Positions 28,708 through 37,594 of a stretch of 64,000 bases of DNA are shown one piece after another. This DNA is from Hyphomicrobiales bacterium. GTDB taxonomy: Bacteria; Pseudomonadota; Alphaproteobacteria; Rhizobiales; TMED25. The first letter of the stretch is position 1. Each line of letters starts with the position of its first letter. Below the pieces are notes generated by a model. The model made no database searches. It had not been told where the DNA came from and was given only the letters and a program-made list of their open reading frames with translations. A program made the position numbers and the translations under genes. The stretch is from the NCBI GenBank assembly GCA_029245795.1, contig JAQWOP010000021.1:32731-96730 (forward strand), read 5' to 3'.

Positions 28708-29994
28708 ATGTCAAGTGTTGTTATTGTTGGTACTCAGTGGGGTGATGAAGGTAAGGGTAAAATCGTTGATTCACTCTCACAAGATGCTGATGTGATTGTG
28801 CGCTTTCAAGGTGGACATAATGCAGGGCATACACTCGTTATTGATGGCCAAACAATAAAGCTTTCCTTATTACCTTCAGGCATTGTAAGAAGAAATAAAC
28901 TCACTGTAATAGGAAATGGAGTAGTACTTGATCCTCAAGCCTTAATCACTGAAATTGAATATCTTTCAAAGTTAAATATAAGTGTCACTCCAGAAAATTT
29001 AAAGATTGCAGAAAATGTAACTTTAATATTACCCTTTCATAAGGAATTAGATATAGCGAGAGAAAATCAAGCTGGAAAGAGTAAGATTGGCACAACAGGT
29101 CGAGGTATTGGCCCAGCATATGAAGATAAGGTTGCAAGAAGATCAATAAAATTAATTGATATCGAGGATATTAGTAATATTGATGAAAAAATTACAAGAA
29201 TTTTAGATCATCATAATATATTGCGTAAAGCTTTTGGATTATCAGAACTAAACTCAGATATTATTGTTGATTATTTAAAAGATATAAAATCACAGATCAT
29301 TCCATTTATGGATAATACTTGGCGTCTTTTAAAGGAAATGAGATTAAGAAATAAGAAGGTCTTATTTGAAGGAGCACAGGGTCTTTTACTAGACGTTGAC
29401 TTTGGGACTTATCCATATGTTACTTCCTCAAACACTTTACCTGCGCAAGCTGCTATCGGATCTGGTGTGGGACCAAAGTATTTGGATAGTATAATTGGAA
29501 TAACCAAGGCATATACAACTAGAGTCGGAAGTGGACCGTTTCCAACGGAGTTATTTGATGATGCGGGAGATAAGTTAGGTAATATTGGTAATGAGTTTGG
29601 GACAGTTACCGGTAGAGAAAGGAGATGCGGTTGGTTTGATGGAGTTCTCGTTAGGCAGACAGCACAAATCTCTGGTATTGATATGATAGCGCTCACAAAA
29701 CTAGATGTTCTAGATACTTTTGAAAAGATAATGATTTGTGTGGGATATGAAATTGATGGAAGAAAGATTGATTATCTTCCATTATCCGAATATATGCAAA
29801 ACAAGATAAAACCCATATATGAAGAACATGATGGCTGGCTATCTGACACATCTGGCGTAAATGATATTAATGATTTACCAGATAAAGCCATACAATATAT
29901 AAAGAAAATTGAGGAATTTGTTGAGATTCCAATTAAGATAATTTCTACAAGCCCAAAAAGAGAAGATATTATATTCTTAGAAAATATTTTCTAA
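28708..29994 (+). CDS. purA: Adenylosuccinate synthetase
   Basis: GTP-dependent conversion of IMP plus aspartate to adenylosuccinate in AMP synthesis. The 428-residue enzyme has the P-loop-like QWGDEGKGKIVD, NAGHT, GTTGRGIGPAYEDK and the C-terminal TSPKRED guanine-binding region. It starts nine bases after serA and so is part of the serC-serA-purA transcript. Confidence 0.97.
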   Translation: MSSVVIVGTQWGDEGKGKIVDSLSQDADVIVRFQGGHNAGHTLVIDGQTIKLSLLPSGIVRRNKLTVIGNGVVLDPQALITEIEYLSKLNISVTPENLKIAENVTLILPFHKELDIARENQAGKSKIGTTGRGIGPAYEDKVARRSIKLIDIEDISNIDEKITRILDHHNILRKAFGLSELNSDIIVDYLKDIKSQIIPFMDNTWRLLKEMRLRNKKVLFEGAQGLLLDVDFGTYPYVTSSNTLPAQAAIGSGVGPKYLDSIIGITKAYTTRVGSGPFPTELFDDAGDKLGNIGNEFGTVTGRERRCGWFDGVLVRQTAQISGIDMIALTKLDVLDTFEKIMICVGYEIDGRKIDYLPLSEYMQNKIKPIYEEHDGWLSDTSGVNDINDLPDKAIQYIKKIEEFVEIPIKIISTSPKREDIIFLENIF

Positions 29995-30021
29995 ATCCAT
30001 ATCAATATATTATAGTTTCTA

Positions 30022-30080
30022 CATAAGGTATATAAAAAGTATCTAAAAAAGGTTCCATAAAAGGTTTGTAAAAAGTATAA
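30022..30080 (+). repeat. Imperfect direct repeat upstream of the orphan gene
   Basis: AAGGTATATAAAAAGTATCT (30026-30045) recurs as AAGGTTTGTAAAAAGTATAA (30061-30080), 16 of 20 positions identical and 35 bases apart. The pair sits just upstream of a TTGACA box and could be an operator or simply AT-rich similarity. Confidence 0.45.
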
Positions 30081-30085
30081 ATAAA

Positions 30086-30116
30086 TTGACAAAAAATATA
30101 CAAATACTACTATATA
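30086..30116 (+). promoter_or_regulatory. Probable sigma70-type promoter for the orphan gene/b561 pair
   Basis: A perfect TTGACA -35 box (30086-30091) is followed after 18-19 bases by CTATAT/TATATA as a -10. It lies 30-60 bases ahead of the GTG start at 30148 and after the purA stop, so it would drive the 30148 gene and cytochrome b561. Confidence 0.5.
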
Positions 30117-30147
30117 TTTTTCGTGTAAACTTTATTATGGTGTATCT

Positions 30148-30603
30148 GTGTTATTAGAAAAATTACTAGGACCAAGAGTAAAAACTAAAGTATCTAGAAA
30201 TAAAGAACAATTATCTCCAAAAGAAACTTTATTAAAAGAAATTGATGATCAAATACTATTGATTATTGGTAAAAATCCTCCAAAGAAATATATGAAAAAG
30301 AGTGGAAGAATATGTAAACATAAAGATGGAACCCCAAAGATGAGGCCAATTAAAAGTTGGTTTTCTGATGAAAATCAATTTAAGCCAACTCCACTTGGAA
30401 TAACATTCTTGCAGGGTGATAGAAATTGTTATGATATTGGTCATTATGATAAATTAGAAATTTTGAATAATTTCAAAGATGAGGTTTCCAGAGGTTCTTA
30501 TCGTGATGATTTGTCAAAATGGAATGAGCTTTGTGAAAAACGAAATAGCATTATAAAAAAATCTAAGAAGATAGTAATAATTGAGAAAATTAATGATCGA
30601 TAA
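30148..30603 (+). CDS. Hypothetical basic protein, unrecognised
   Basis: A 151-residue, very lysine-rich protein that I do not recognise. The N-terminal third is helical and charged (ETLLKEIDDQILLIIG), the middle has GRICKHKDGTPKMRPIKSWF and a few Cys/His residues too scattered for a clear zinc site, and the C-terminus is a basic helix. The start is GTG; no ATG lies before residue 49. It overlaps the cytochrome b561 start by 11 bases, so the two are probably co-expressed. Low complexity and lack of recognisable relatives leave function open. Confidence 0.6.
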   Translation: MLLEKLLGPRVKTKVSRNKEQLSPKETLLKEIDDQILLIIGKNPPKKYMKKSGRICKHKDGTPKMRPIKSWFSDENQFKPTPLGITFLQGDRNCYDIGHYDKLEILNNFKDEVSRGSYRDDLSKWNELCEKRNSIIKKSKKIVIIEKINDR

Positions 30604-31111
30604 TTATATTAATACAAAGAAATCAAAACATAGCCTTATGGCTAGAATATTTCATTGGGGATTTGTCTTGCTATTTGCATATGGGCTGATTAAGCAAGTT
30701 CAAGATCTTAATCAGTTGGAAGAAGTTTCTTTATTAAGGTTTGAGGTTTTCTTTGCTATACTTTTTGTTTTACTGCTTTTTATTAGATTTGTGTATATGA
30801 AGAAGACTCAAAAAAGCTTCTTACCAAAAAGCACACCTAAAATACAAAAATTTGCAGCTAAAACTGTTCATTATACAATGTATATAACTTTAGCTATAAT
30901 ACCGCTCACCGGTCTGGTAATAGGTTTTTTATATTGGATAGGTCTAAAGAGTAGTTTCATAATGGATGGTATTATTTCAATTCATGAAACTTCAGTACTT
31001 GTGATGTATTGGCTTATTGCCATACACATATCAGCAGCTATATTTCATAGATTTCGTAGAGATGGAGTTTGGTCATCTATGGTCCCATTATTTAAAGAGA
31101 AAATTAAGTAA
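30593..31111 (+). CDS. Cytochrome b561-family membrane protein
   Basis: A 172-residue protein with four membrane helices and histidines at the expected heme positions: ARIFHWGF in helix 1, AKTVHYTMY in helix 3, and SIHETS plus IAIHISAAIFH around helix 4. Bacterial b561 proteins pass electrons from quinol to periplasmic acceptors or quench superoxide. ATG 30593 is preferred over the ORF-track TTG 30581. It overlaps the preceding orphan gene by 11 bases. Confidence 0.88.
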   Translation: MIDNYINTKKSKHSLMARIFHWGFVLLFAYGLIKQVQDLNQLEEVSLLRFEVFFAILFVLLLFIRFVYMKKTQKSFLPKSTPKIQKFAAKTVHYTMYITLAIIPLTGLVIGFLYWIGLKSSFIMDGIISIHETSVLVMYWLIAIHISAAIFHRFRRDGVWSSMVPLFKEKIK

Positions 31112-31127
31112 AGTATGGGTAATAATT

Positions 31128-32330
31128 ATGTATGAATTTATTAAAAAAAATCACAGTTATTTACAAGCAGGTTTCTTTCTAACATTTGCTGCTAGTATAG
31201 GACAAACTTTCTATTTCGCTTTATACGCTGGTAATATCAGAGATGAATTAGGTCTATCTCACGGTTCATATGGTGGTTTATATACTGCCGCCACACTTCT
31301 TAGCGCTTTGACTATGCTCTATACGGGTAAGATGGTTGATTATGTAAATGTGCGCTATTTATCATTTTTTGTATTGATACTATTAGGATTGTCATCGATA
31401 GCATTTTCATTTATAAACTCTGCTTTCTTCCTATTGATTGTTTTTTATCTTTTGCGAATAACAGGACAGGGGATGTCAACTCATACTTCCTCAACTTTTA
31501 TTGCAAAAACTTTTTCTTCAATGCGAGGTAAGGCTATTGCAGTTACAGTCCTTGGAAGAGCATTTGGGGAAATGATTATGCCTATTACAGCACTTCTATT
31601 GATTGCCTTTGTTGGATGGCGTAATGCATGGATATATACTGGTCTATTTATATTATTTATAATAGCGCCGTATGTTTTTTATCTTCTAAAACAGAGGGAT
31701 ATATATGAACCAGACTTAAATAAGAAACTCAATACGACAATCTACGAAAATCAAATTAATTATCGTAGGTCCGATGTTATTAAAAATAAGTTTTTTTATC
31801 TTATCCTTTCATCTATTTTAGCACCTCCATTTATCTGTACTGGTATCTTTTTTCACTCTTATCACCTTATTGAAATTAAGGGATGGTCTCCTGAAATCTA
31901 TGCTCTTACAATGCCAATATTTTCACTCTTACTCATAATTTTTGTTATTTTCTCTGGCTGGGCAGTAGATAAATGGAGTGCGAAAGACTTGACTTCATTT
32001 TATCTTATACCATTAGCTATTGGCTGTATAATTTTGGCAATTGGAAAAAATGATGTTGCAATGATTTTATTTATGGTTTGTGCCGGCACAACTACTGGAT
32101 TTGCAACATCAATAGCTGGTTCATTATGGGCAGAATTGTATGGTACTAAATATCTCGGGGAAGTGAAGGCTCTTGTTATGTCGTGTGTTGTAGCCTCTAC
32201 GGCGATAGCTCCTGGAATTATGGGATACCTAATAGATATTAGTGTAAGTTTATCTGATCAGATCCTAGTATGTTCAGTTTATATGATTATGATAACTGGA
32301 TTTCTGCTGTGGAAAAGAAAAGCAATCTAA
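31128..32330 (+). CDS. MFS transporter
   Basis: A 400-residue major facilitator with about 12 hydrophobic segments. The real start is most likely ATG 31128 (MYEFIKKNHSYLQAGFFLTF); the ORF-track start at 31017 lies inside the b561 gene. A loop 2-3 region YTGKMVDYVNVRYL replaces the usual GxLaDRxGRR, and the second half has FSGWAVDKWSAKD. The substrate is unknown. It follows b561 closely and ends one base before the convergent rpoH stop. Confidence 0.85.
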   Translation: MYEFIKKNHSYLQAGFFLTFAASIGQTFYFALYAGNIRDELGLSHGSYGGLYTAATLLSALTMLYTGKMVDYVNVRYLSFFVLILLGLSSIAFSFINSAFFLLIVFYLLRITGQGMSTHTSSTFIAKTFSSMRGKAIAVTVLGRAFGEMIMPITALLLIAFVGWRNAWIYTGLFILFIIAPYVFYLLKQRDIYEPDLNKKLNTTIYENQINYRRSDVIKNKFFYLILSSILAPPFICTGIFFHSYHLIEIKGWSPEIYALTMPIFSLLLIIFVIFSGWAVDKWSAKDLTSFYLIPLAIGCIILAIGKNDVAMILFMVCAGTTTGFATSIAGSLWAELYGTKYLGEVKALVMSCVVASTAIAPGIMGYLIDISVSLSDQILVCSVYMIMITGFLLWKRKAI

Positions 32331-32331
32331 A

Positions 32332-33186
32332 TTAATTAGCTCGGTTTATGAATCCTCTGACTTTATCAAAGGATTTATTTTCTATTTGCCTAACTCTCTC
32401 TCTGCTAATGCCAAATTCTTGGCTTAATTCTTCTAATGTTTTGGAATCTTCATCAATTCTTCTAGATATAAAGATTGATTTTTCTCTTTCATTTAGACAA
32501 TCAAGAGATTGATAGAGTAGTTTCTTTCTTTTATCCATTTCATCATTGATTACAAGAGCAGTCTCTTGGTCTTGTTTCTCATCAACAAGGAAGTCTTGCC
32601 ACTCTCCATCTCCTTCATTTGATATATGGGTGTTGAGCGATGAGTCACCACCTAAGCGTCTATTCATATTAACAACATCTGTTTCTGTAACCCCAAGATT
32701 TTCAGCAATATGAGAAATTTGATCAGGTTTAAGGTCGCTATCTTCTAGAGCTTGAATATTATTTTTGATCTTTCTTAAATTGAAGAATAATTTCTTTTGA
32801 TTTGCTGTTGTACCCATTTTAACAAGGCTCCAAGAACGCAGAACATATTCTTGTATTGCTGCTTTAATCCACCATATCGCGTAAGTTGCAAGTCTAAATC
32901 CTTTATCAGGATCGAATTTCTTTACTGCTTGCATTAACCCAATATTTCCTTCTGCAATGAGATCGCTTAAAGGCAAACCATAACCCTTATAACCCATAGA
33001 AATTTTTGCAACAAGCCTTAGGTGACTCGTTACAAGCCTGTGAGCTGAATCTGTATTCCCTTCATGATTTAGCTTATTAGATAAGTCTACTTCTTCTTCT
33101 TTAGTAAGCAATGGGAACTTCTTTATCTCTTTTAAATATAAAGATAAACTGTCATCATTTGATATTACAGGTATTGAACCGTACAT
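32332..33186 (-). CDS. rpoH: RNA polymerase heat-shock sigma factor (sigma32)
   Basis: A 284-residue RpoH. Region 2 motifs AEGNIGLMQAVKKFDPDKG and YAIWWIKAAIQEYVLRSW, the RpoH-specific box QKKLFFNLRKIK and the C-terminal helix-turn-helix FGISRERVRQIE are intact. It directs heat-shock gene transcription, and in other bacteria FtsH degrades it. It lies downstream of the rluD gene on the minus strand, a familiar alphaproteobacterial neighbourhood. Confidence 0.96.
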   Translation of the reverse strand: MYGSIPVISNDDSLSLYLKEIKKFPLLTKEEEVDLSNKLNHEGNTDSAHRLVTSHLRLVAKISMGYKGYGLPLSDLIAEGNIGLMQAVKKFDPDKGFRLATYAIWWIKAAIQEYVLRSWSLVKMGTTANQKKLFFNLRKIKNNIQALEDSDLKPDQISHIAENLGVTETDVVNMNRRLGGDSSLNTHISNEGDGEWQDFLVDEKQDQETALVINDEMDKRKKLLYQSLDCLNEREKSIFISRRIDEDSKTLEELSQEFGISRERVRQIENKSFDKVRGFINRAN

Positions 33187-33245
33187 TTCTTCTCACTTTT
33201 CTTTTAATAAGTTATATAATTTAGTGAACATAGTAAAATACACTT

Positions 33246-34259
33246 TTATTGATTTCCTGACAATATATTTTTCAAAATTTTTAAATCATCAGGTAATTCG
33301 GATTTAAAAGTCATAATTTCATTATTTGTAGGATGCATAAAAGTTATATTTTCCGAATGAAGTGCATGCCTTTTGCATTGGCTAAGGATCTCTTGATCTT
33401 TAATATTTGATAATTGTTTCATTTTTGTATTAAAGCCTTTTCCATATTTAGCATCGCAAATTACAGGATTTCCTATGTGTTCTAGATGAACACGAATTTG
33501 ATGTGTTCTTCCTGTATATAGTTTACAACGTAATAATGAAGCTAATGGATCATTCTTTTTATCAAAATATGTTTCTATAGTTTCATATTCTGTTATTGCT
33601 TTTCTTCCCTTTAATGGATCTCTTAATACCATCATTTTTGTCCTGTCAGACATACTTCGTAAAATTTGCGTCTCGATTCTATGTGTTCTTAATTTAGGGA
33701 TTCCCCATACAAGCGCTAAATATATTTTTTCAAGTTTTCCTGTACGTCCCTGCTCTGAGAATTGTTTAGATAGATTGTTATGGGAGAGGTCATTCTTAGC
33801 AACAATCATTAGGCCACTAGTATCTTTATCAAGTCTATGGACTATTCCGGGTCTTCGATACCCACCAATCCCCGATAGTGAATCTCCAGAATGATGAAGG
33901 ATTGCATTTACTAGAGTACCGGATTCTATGCCAGCTCCAGGATGAACAACAAGATTGGCCTGTTTATTGATTACTATAATATCTTTATCTTCATAGACTA
34001 TATCTATTGGAATATCTTCAGGTAATGGTTTCAAATCTATAATTTTTGGTATAGTTATTTCTATTTCTTCTTCACCTTTTATTCTATATTTTTTAGAATT
34101 TATAATTGAGTTATTTAATTTTACATAACTTCCTTCAATAAGATTTATTATTCTTTGGCGGCTAAATTCTGTATTAATACTGATATATTGATCTAACCTT
34201 TTGCCGACATCAATTTTTTTTGTTATAAGATGTATAATATTATTTAAAACTTTATTCAT
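33246..34259 (-). CDS. rluD: 23S rRNA pseudouridine synthase, RluD-like
   Basis: A 337-residue RluA/RluD-family pseudouridine synthase with an N-terminal S4 RNA-binding domain (GKRLDQYISINTEFSRQRI) and the catalytic motif GGYRRPGIVHRLDKDTSGLM with Asp near residue 146. RluD modifies helix 69 of 23S rRNA; the exact target here is inferred from the family and length. It is divergent from the small membrane protein at 34271 with an 11-base gap. Confidence 0.92.
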   Translation of the reverse strand: MNKVLNNIIHLITKKIDVGKRLDQYISINTEFSRQRIINLIEGSYVKLNNSIINSKKYRIKGEEEIEITIPKIIDLKPLPEDIPIDIVYEDKDIIVINKQANLVVHPGAGIESGTLVNAILHHSGDSLSGIGGYRRPGIVHRLDKDTSGLMIVAKNDLSHNNLSKQFSEQGRTGKLEKIYLALVWGIPKLRTHRIETQILRSMSDRTKMMVLRDPLKGRKAITEYETIETYFDKKNDPLASLLRCKLYTGRTHQIRVHLEHIGNPVICDAKYGKGFNTKMKQLSNIKDQEILSQCKRHALHSENITFMHPTNNEIMTFKSELPDDLKILKNILSGNQ

Positions 34260-34270
34260 ATTGATAAGAC

Positions 34271-34603
34271 ATGGAAGAAATAGAAAATACTGAGCAAAAT
34301 ATAAAATCTACTAGGGTTCTAAAATTAGCTATTCTAATTATGACATTATTATTAATCATTGGTTTTTGTATAGTTTTTCTAACAATTGGTTTTAGGTTAT
34401 CAAACGGTTCAACAAATCAAGATCCAATTATACCCTTAAATAATAAAATAACAATTGAAGCTAATCAAGAAATTCTCTTTATAAATGATGGTGGAAAGAA
34501 TATTCTCATAACTCTTAGCGATGAAAAAGGTAATTATACTATTTTAAATATAGACAAAAGAACCAACAACATTAAATCTACCATAGATTTAGATAAAAAA
34601 TAG
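34271..34603 (+). CDS. Small membrane-anchored protein (DUF6476-like)
   Basis: A 110-residue protein with one membrane helix (about 16-42) and a periplasmic beta-rich tail. In several alphaproteobacteria a gene of this size and layout lies beside rluD and rpoH and is called DUF6476; I base the label on position, length and the pattern of helix plus short tail. Function is unknown. Only 11 bases separate its start from that of divergent rluD, so the promoters must lie inside the coding regions. Confidence 0.65.
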   Translation: MEEIENTEQNIKSTRVLKLAILIMTLLLIIGFCIVFLTIGFRLSNGSTNQDPIIPLNNKITIEANQEILFINDGGKNILITLSDEKGNYTILNIDKRTNNIKSTIDLDKK

Positions 34604-34606
34604 TAG

Positions 34607-35356
34607 TCAGATAATATCAAATCCCCGCGCGATCAATAAGATTGAAGAAATAGTACAAATTGTAAGGATGTAAGGTTTTAAAATATTATTAGAATATTTA
34701 ATTAAGTATCTAGAAACATATGATGCCAAAAATAATGGTGGAAGAAGCAAAAATCCAAATAATATATGATAGATTTTCATAACACCTGCTAATAAAAGTA
34801 TAACAAAAGATATGAGGCTACCAACTACAAAGAAGGCATTGTTATTTGCACGGACCATAATTGGATTTTCATTCTGATATATAATTCCCATTGGTGTTCC
34901 GCCAACTCCTACCACAGTCCCAAGAATTCCAGATGCTGTTCCAGCAATAAAATGATTTGTTGCATTCTGCTTAATCTTTTTAATTGTAAATATACTAATA
35001 ATAATAGAAATCAATAGAACAATTCCTAAGGTAATTTCGATTTTTCCAGATGCAACAACATAAGCTGTTATCCAGCCTGCAATGATTGAGCCCAGTGCTC
35101 TACCGCATATGGAGGGTTTATATATATGCCAATTAATATCTCGAAAATATCGAAAACTTGGATAAAGTGCAGCAAAAAAACCTAAGAAAACAATCGTTGA
35201 GGGTATTAGATCAGGATTCATTAGAGCAAGTAATGGTGCCGCTATCATACCCCAGCCCATACCAAATACGCTTTGTGCAGTAGAAGCAACAAAAACAATA
35301 ACGAAGGCTATTATTAACTGAGATAAGATAATGTCACTAAAGAAGTTTTCAAACAT
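34607..35356 (-). CDS. TSUP-family permease (TauE/SafE)
   Basis: A 249-residue membrane protein with about eight hydrophobic segments and the TauE/SafE repeat motifs FGMGWGMIAAPLLALMNPDLIPSTI and GTVVGVGGTPMGIIY. Family members export sulfite, sulfoacetate or related small anions; the substrate is not readable here. Seventeen bases separate it from the upstream eipA gene. It converges on the small membrane protein with a 3-base gap. Confidence 0.87.
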   Translation of the reverse strand: MFENFFSDIILSQLIIAFVIVFVASTAQSVFGMGWGMIAAPLLALMNPDLIPSTIVFLGFFAALYPSFRYFRDINWHIYKPSICGRALGSIIAGWITAYVVASGKIEITLGIVLLISIIISIFTIKKIKQNATNHFIAGTASGILGTVVGVGGTPMGIIYQNENPIMVRANNNAFFVVGSLISFVILLLAGVMKIYHILFGFLLLPPLFLASYVSRYLIKYSNNILKPYILTICTISSILLIARGFDII

Positions 35357-35372
35357 TAATGATGGCTTTTAA

Positions 35373-35975
35373 CTAAAAAGGTAGCCATTTAGGGTTATCA
35401 GAAAATTTGATATATCCTATATTTGCACCTAACCTAAGTCCTGCACCAGTTTTTATTGTTGCAACTGTAACTCCAGTACGATTATAAAAACTTCCCCCCA
35501 TACCACCGACAATATAGGCAGTTCCATTGGTTCCAGGAAATCTTTTGTACATATCCTGGACATTATCTAGGTTGTATATGAGGAACATTATTCTTGATCC
35601 ATCGGCACCAGTATCAAAACCAATACTTGGACCCTGCCAGAATATTTTTTCTTCACCAAGTGTTTTGGTTGAAATTGTTCCTTCGCCATAGGTTAATCCT
35701 GCAATAAATGCTGCACTGGCTTCTTCTCCAATAATATAAGCATCTGGTCTACCCAATGATGAAAAAATAGTTTCAATTGCAATGCCAAGTCCTTCAGTTG
35801 CTGTTCCAAAGAAATCATGCCCAGCAAGAACAAGCTCATTTATAGTAAATTCACCATTTTGAACCTCTCCAGTAGTTGGTTCATCATACCATTCTGCTTG
35901 AAGGTTAGTAGGCAATATAGCTATTAATATTAGAGTATAAATTAAAATTAATGATTTATTCTTTAAGTATCTCAT
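35373..35975 (-). CDS. eipA: EipA-family envelope protein (DUF1134)
   Basis: A 200-residue periplasmic protein with a signal peptide (hydrophobic stretch ending NLQA) and the DUF1134 domain, including FGTATEGLGIAIETIF, WQGPSIGFDTGADGSR and GGMGGSFYNRTGVTVA. The Brucella member EipA supports envelope integrity. The ATG at 35975 is preferred over the ORF-track start 45 bases upstream because it begins directly before the signal peptide. Confidence 0.88.
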   Translation of the reverse strand: MRYLKNKSLILIYTLILIAILPTNLQAEWYDEPTTGEVQNGEFTINELVLAGHDFFGTATEGLGIAIETIFSSLGRPDAYIIGEEASAAFIAGLTYGEGTISTKTLGEEKIFWQGPSIGFDTGADGSRIMFLIYNLDNVQDMYKRFPGTNGTAYIVGGMGGSFYNRTGVTVATIKTGAGLRLGANIGYIKFSDNPKWLPF

Positions 35976-36044
35976 TTTTATTCTTCTATAATTCTTTAGT
36001 AATTTATATATGATACACAAATAACTACTATTGGTAAAATCAAT

Positions 36045-36866
36045 TCATTGTAGCATATCTTTATTAAATAATTGTTTATATGCATCATCTCCAAGTGATA
36101 TAAAACCATCTTCATTAAGATAATTTTTATTACTCTTATTATACATTAGATTATTCAATTCTATATCATACAAAGTTCCACCAGCACCTGTTAAGATTGC
36201 ATGCCCAGCTGCCGTATCCCATTCATAACAAGGATCATGCCTTATATATAAATCAGCAACACCTTCAGAAAGTAGGCAGAATTTTAGTGCAGAGCCACAC
36301 TGTATAATCTTATTAATATCTAGTGTATGCATTATTTTTTTAATTTTTACTGAGGGTGTTGATCTGCTATACAGAATTGTCTCAATTTTTCGACTTTTTC
36401 TTGTATATATTTGGTTAATGTTAGATTTAGTATCTATTTTATATGAATTTTTTGTATCACTTGAAAAATAAATCTGATTATATGCAGGGACATTAATAAC
36501 TCCTAATATGGGTTTATCCTTATTAATAAGTGCAATATTGATTGTAAATTCATTATTTTTTTTAACAAACTCTCTAGTCCCATCGAGTGGATCGATTAAA
36601 AAAAAATAGTCAGTGGTTGCCGTTGTTTTTTCTGCTGAGTATTTTTCTTCAGATATAATATCAACTCCAGGTTCAATCTTACTTATTTCTTCTAGAATGA
36701 TATCCTCAGATAGTTGATCTGCTATGGTTACGGGTGATAAATCATCTTTATAGTTGATATTGAATTCAGAACTGTAAATTTCAAGGATACGTTGAGCAGA
36801 TTTCTTTGATATTTCAATAAGTTTTTTTGTTAGAGATTCATTGTCATTCATAATTTTAGCAAACAT
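36045..36866 (-). CDS. cysQ: 3'(2'),5'-bisphosphate nucleotidase (CysQ-like)
   Basis: A 273-residue inositol monophosphatase-superfamily enzyme of the CysQ type, which removes the 3'-phosphate from PAP/PAPS produced in sulfate assimilation. The metal motifs are intact: ISEEKYS, LIDPLDGTREFVKK and YEWDTAAGHAIL. This contrasts with the degraded copy at 2976. An internal ATG at 36851 is an equally possible start; neither has a good ribosome-binding site. Confidence 0.87.
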   Translation of the reverse strand: MFAKIMNDNESLTKKLIEISKKSAQRILEIYSSEFNINYKDDLSPVTIADQLSEDIILEEISKIEPGVDIISEEKYSAEKTTATTDYFFLIDPLDGTREFVKKNNEFTINIALINKDKPILGVINVPAYNQIYFSSDTKNSYKIDTKSNINQIYTRKSRKIETILYSRSTPSVKIKKIMHTLDINKIIQCGSALKFCLLSEGVADLYIRHDPCYEWDTAAGHAILTGAGGTLYDIELNNLMYNKSNKNYLNEDGFISLGDDAYKQLFNKDMLQ

Positions 36867-36921
36867 TTCTAAAAATTAACATATAAGGTATAATTTTCAT
36901 ATTAATATCACATATCTATAT

Positions 36922-36937
36922 ATACTATTAATAGTAT
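36922..36937. promoter_or_regulatory. Perfect 16-bp palindrome between cysQ and chpT
   Basis: ATACTATTAATAGTAT is a perfect inverted repeat in the 106-base divergent region, 36 bases before the chpT start. It resembles a dimeric repressor operator. A TTAA-N8-TTAA pair overlaps it, one base off the CtrA consensus spacing. Confidence 0.4.
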
Positions 36938-36972
36938 GATTAATTATATTCTATAATAAGGTTAATAAAATT

Positions 36973-37593
36973 ATGAACGAAATTAGATTATTCACGGCAT
37001 TAAGTCAAAAAATCTTTCATGATCTAATTAACCCGGCTTCTGCTGCTCTAAATGGATTAGAGTTACTCCATTCTAGTATAAATAATAATGATAGAGAAAT
37101 TATAGATAATGATATTCTTGATCTTTTGCAGAAAAGTATAGAAAAAATTACAGCACAAATAAAATTCTATAGATTTTTATATGCAGATCCAAATAATGAT
37201 AAGGAAAAGGAAATACAAAAGTCATATATTGAGGATCTTATAGATGATTATAGTAAGTTCTTAAAATTAGAAATTTCTCTAGAATCTGATCACATTTTAA
37301 TTAGAAAAGATCATGCTCAAGTATTTTTAAATTTAATAATAGTATTTATTCAATTATTCCCGTTGGGAGCGCAGGTCAATTATCAATCAAAGGATAAAGA
37401 AAGATTTTTTATTAGAGCTAAGCCAATATCTGGAAAAATAAATAGTGAAATATTTGAGGATTTAAAATTGACGAAAATAGAAGAAATCAAAAATATACAG
37501 GTAGAATATACCCAGCGTCTGCTGAAGGAGATTAATATATGTTATGAGATAAATTTATTAACAAACAATGAGGTTATAATAACACAAATTTGA
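36973..37593 (+). CDS. chpT: Histidine phosphotransferase ChpT
   Basis: ChpT relays phosphate from the CckA kinase to CtrA and CpdR in alphaproteobacterial cell-cycle control. The 206-residue protein starts with the phosphotransfer helix KIFHDLINPASAALNGLELL carrying the predicted His16, followed by a degenerate ATPase-like C-terminal domain without nucleotide motifs. It lies tail-to-tail with ctrA, its partner, one base apart. Confidence 0.87.
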   Translation: MNEIRLFTALSQKIFHDLINPASAALNGLELLHSSINNNDREIIDNDILDLLQKSIEKITAQIKFYRFLYADPNNDKEKEIQKSYIEDLIDDYSKFLKLEISLESDHILIRKDHAQVFLNLIIVFIQLFPLGAQVNYQSKDKERFFIRAKPISGKINSEIFEDLKLTKIEEIKNIQVEYTQRLLKEINICYEINLLTNNEVIITQI

Positions 37594-37594
37594 A

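Noticed and set aside
31017-31127. Extended N-terminus of the MFS gene in the ORF track
   Set aside because: The extension lies within the b561 coding region and does not look like a membrane protein start; ATG 31128 gives the normal MFS N-terminus.
36928-36943. CtrA box upstream of chpT
   Set aside because: The TTAA half sites are eight bases apart, not the seven of the consensus, and TTAA is frequent in this AT-rich DNA.
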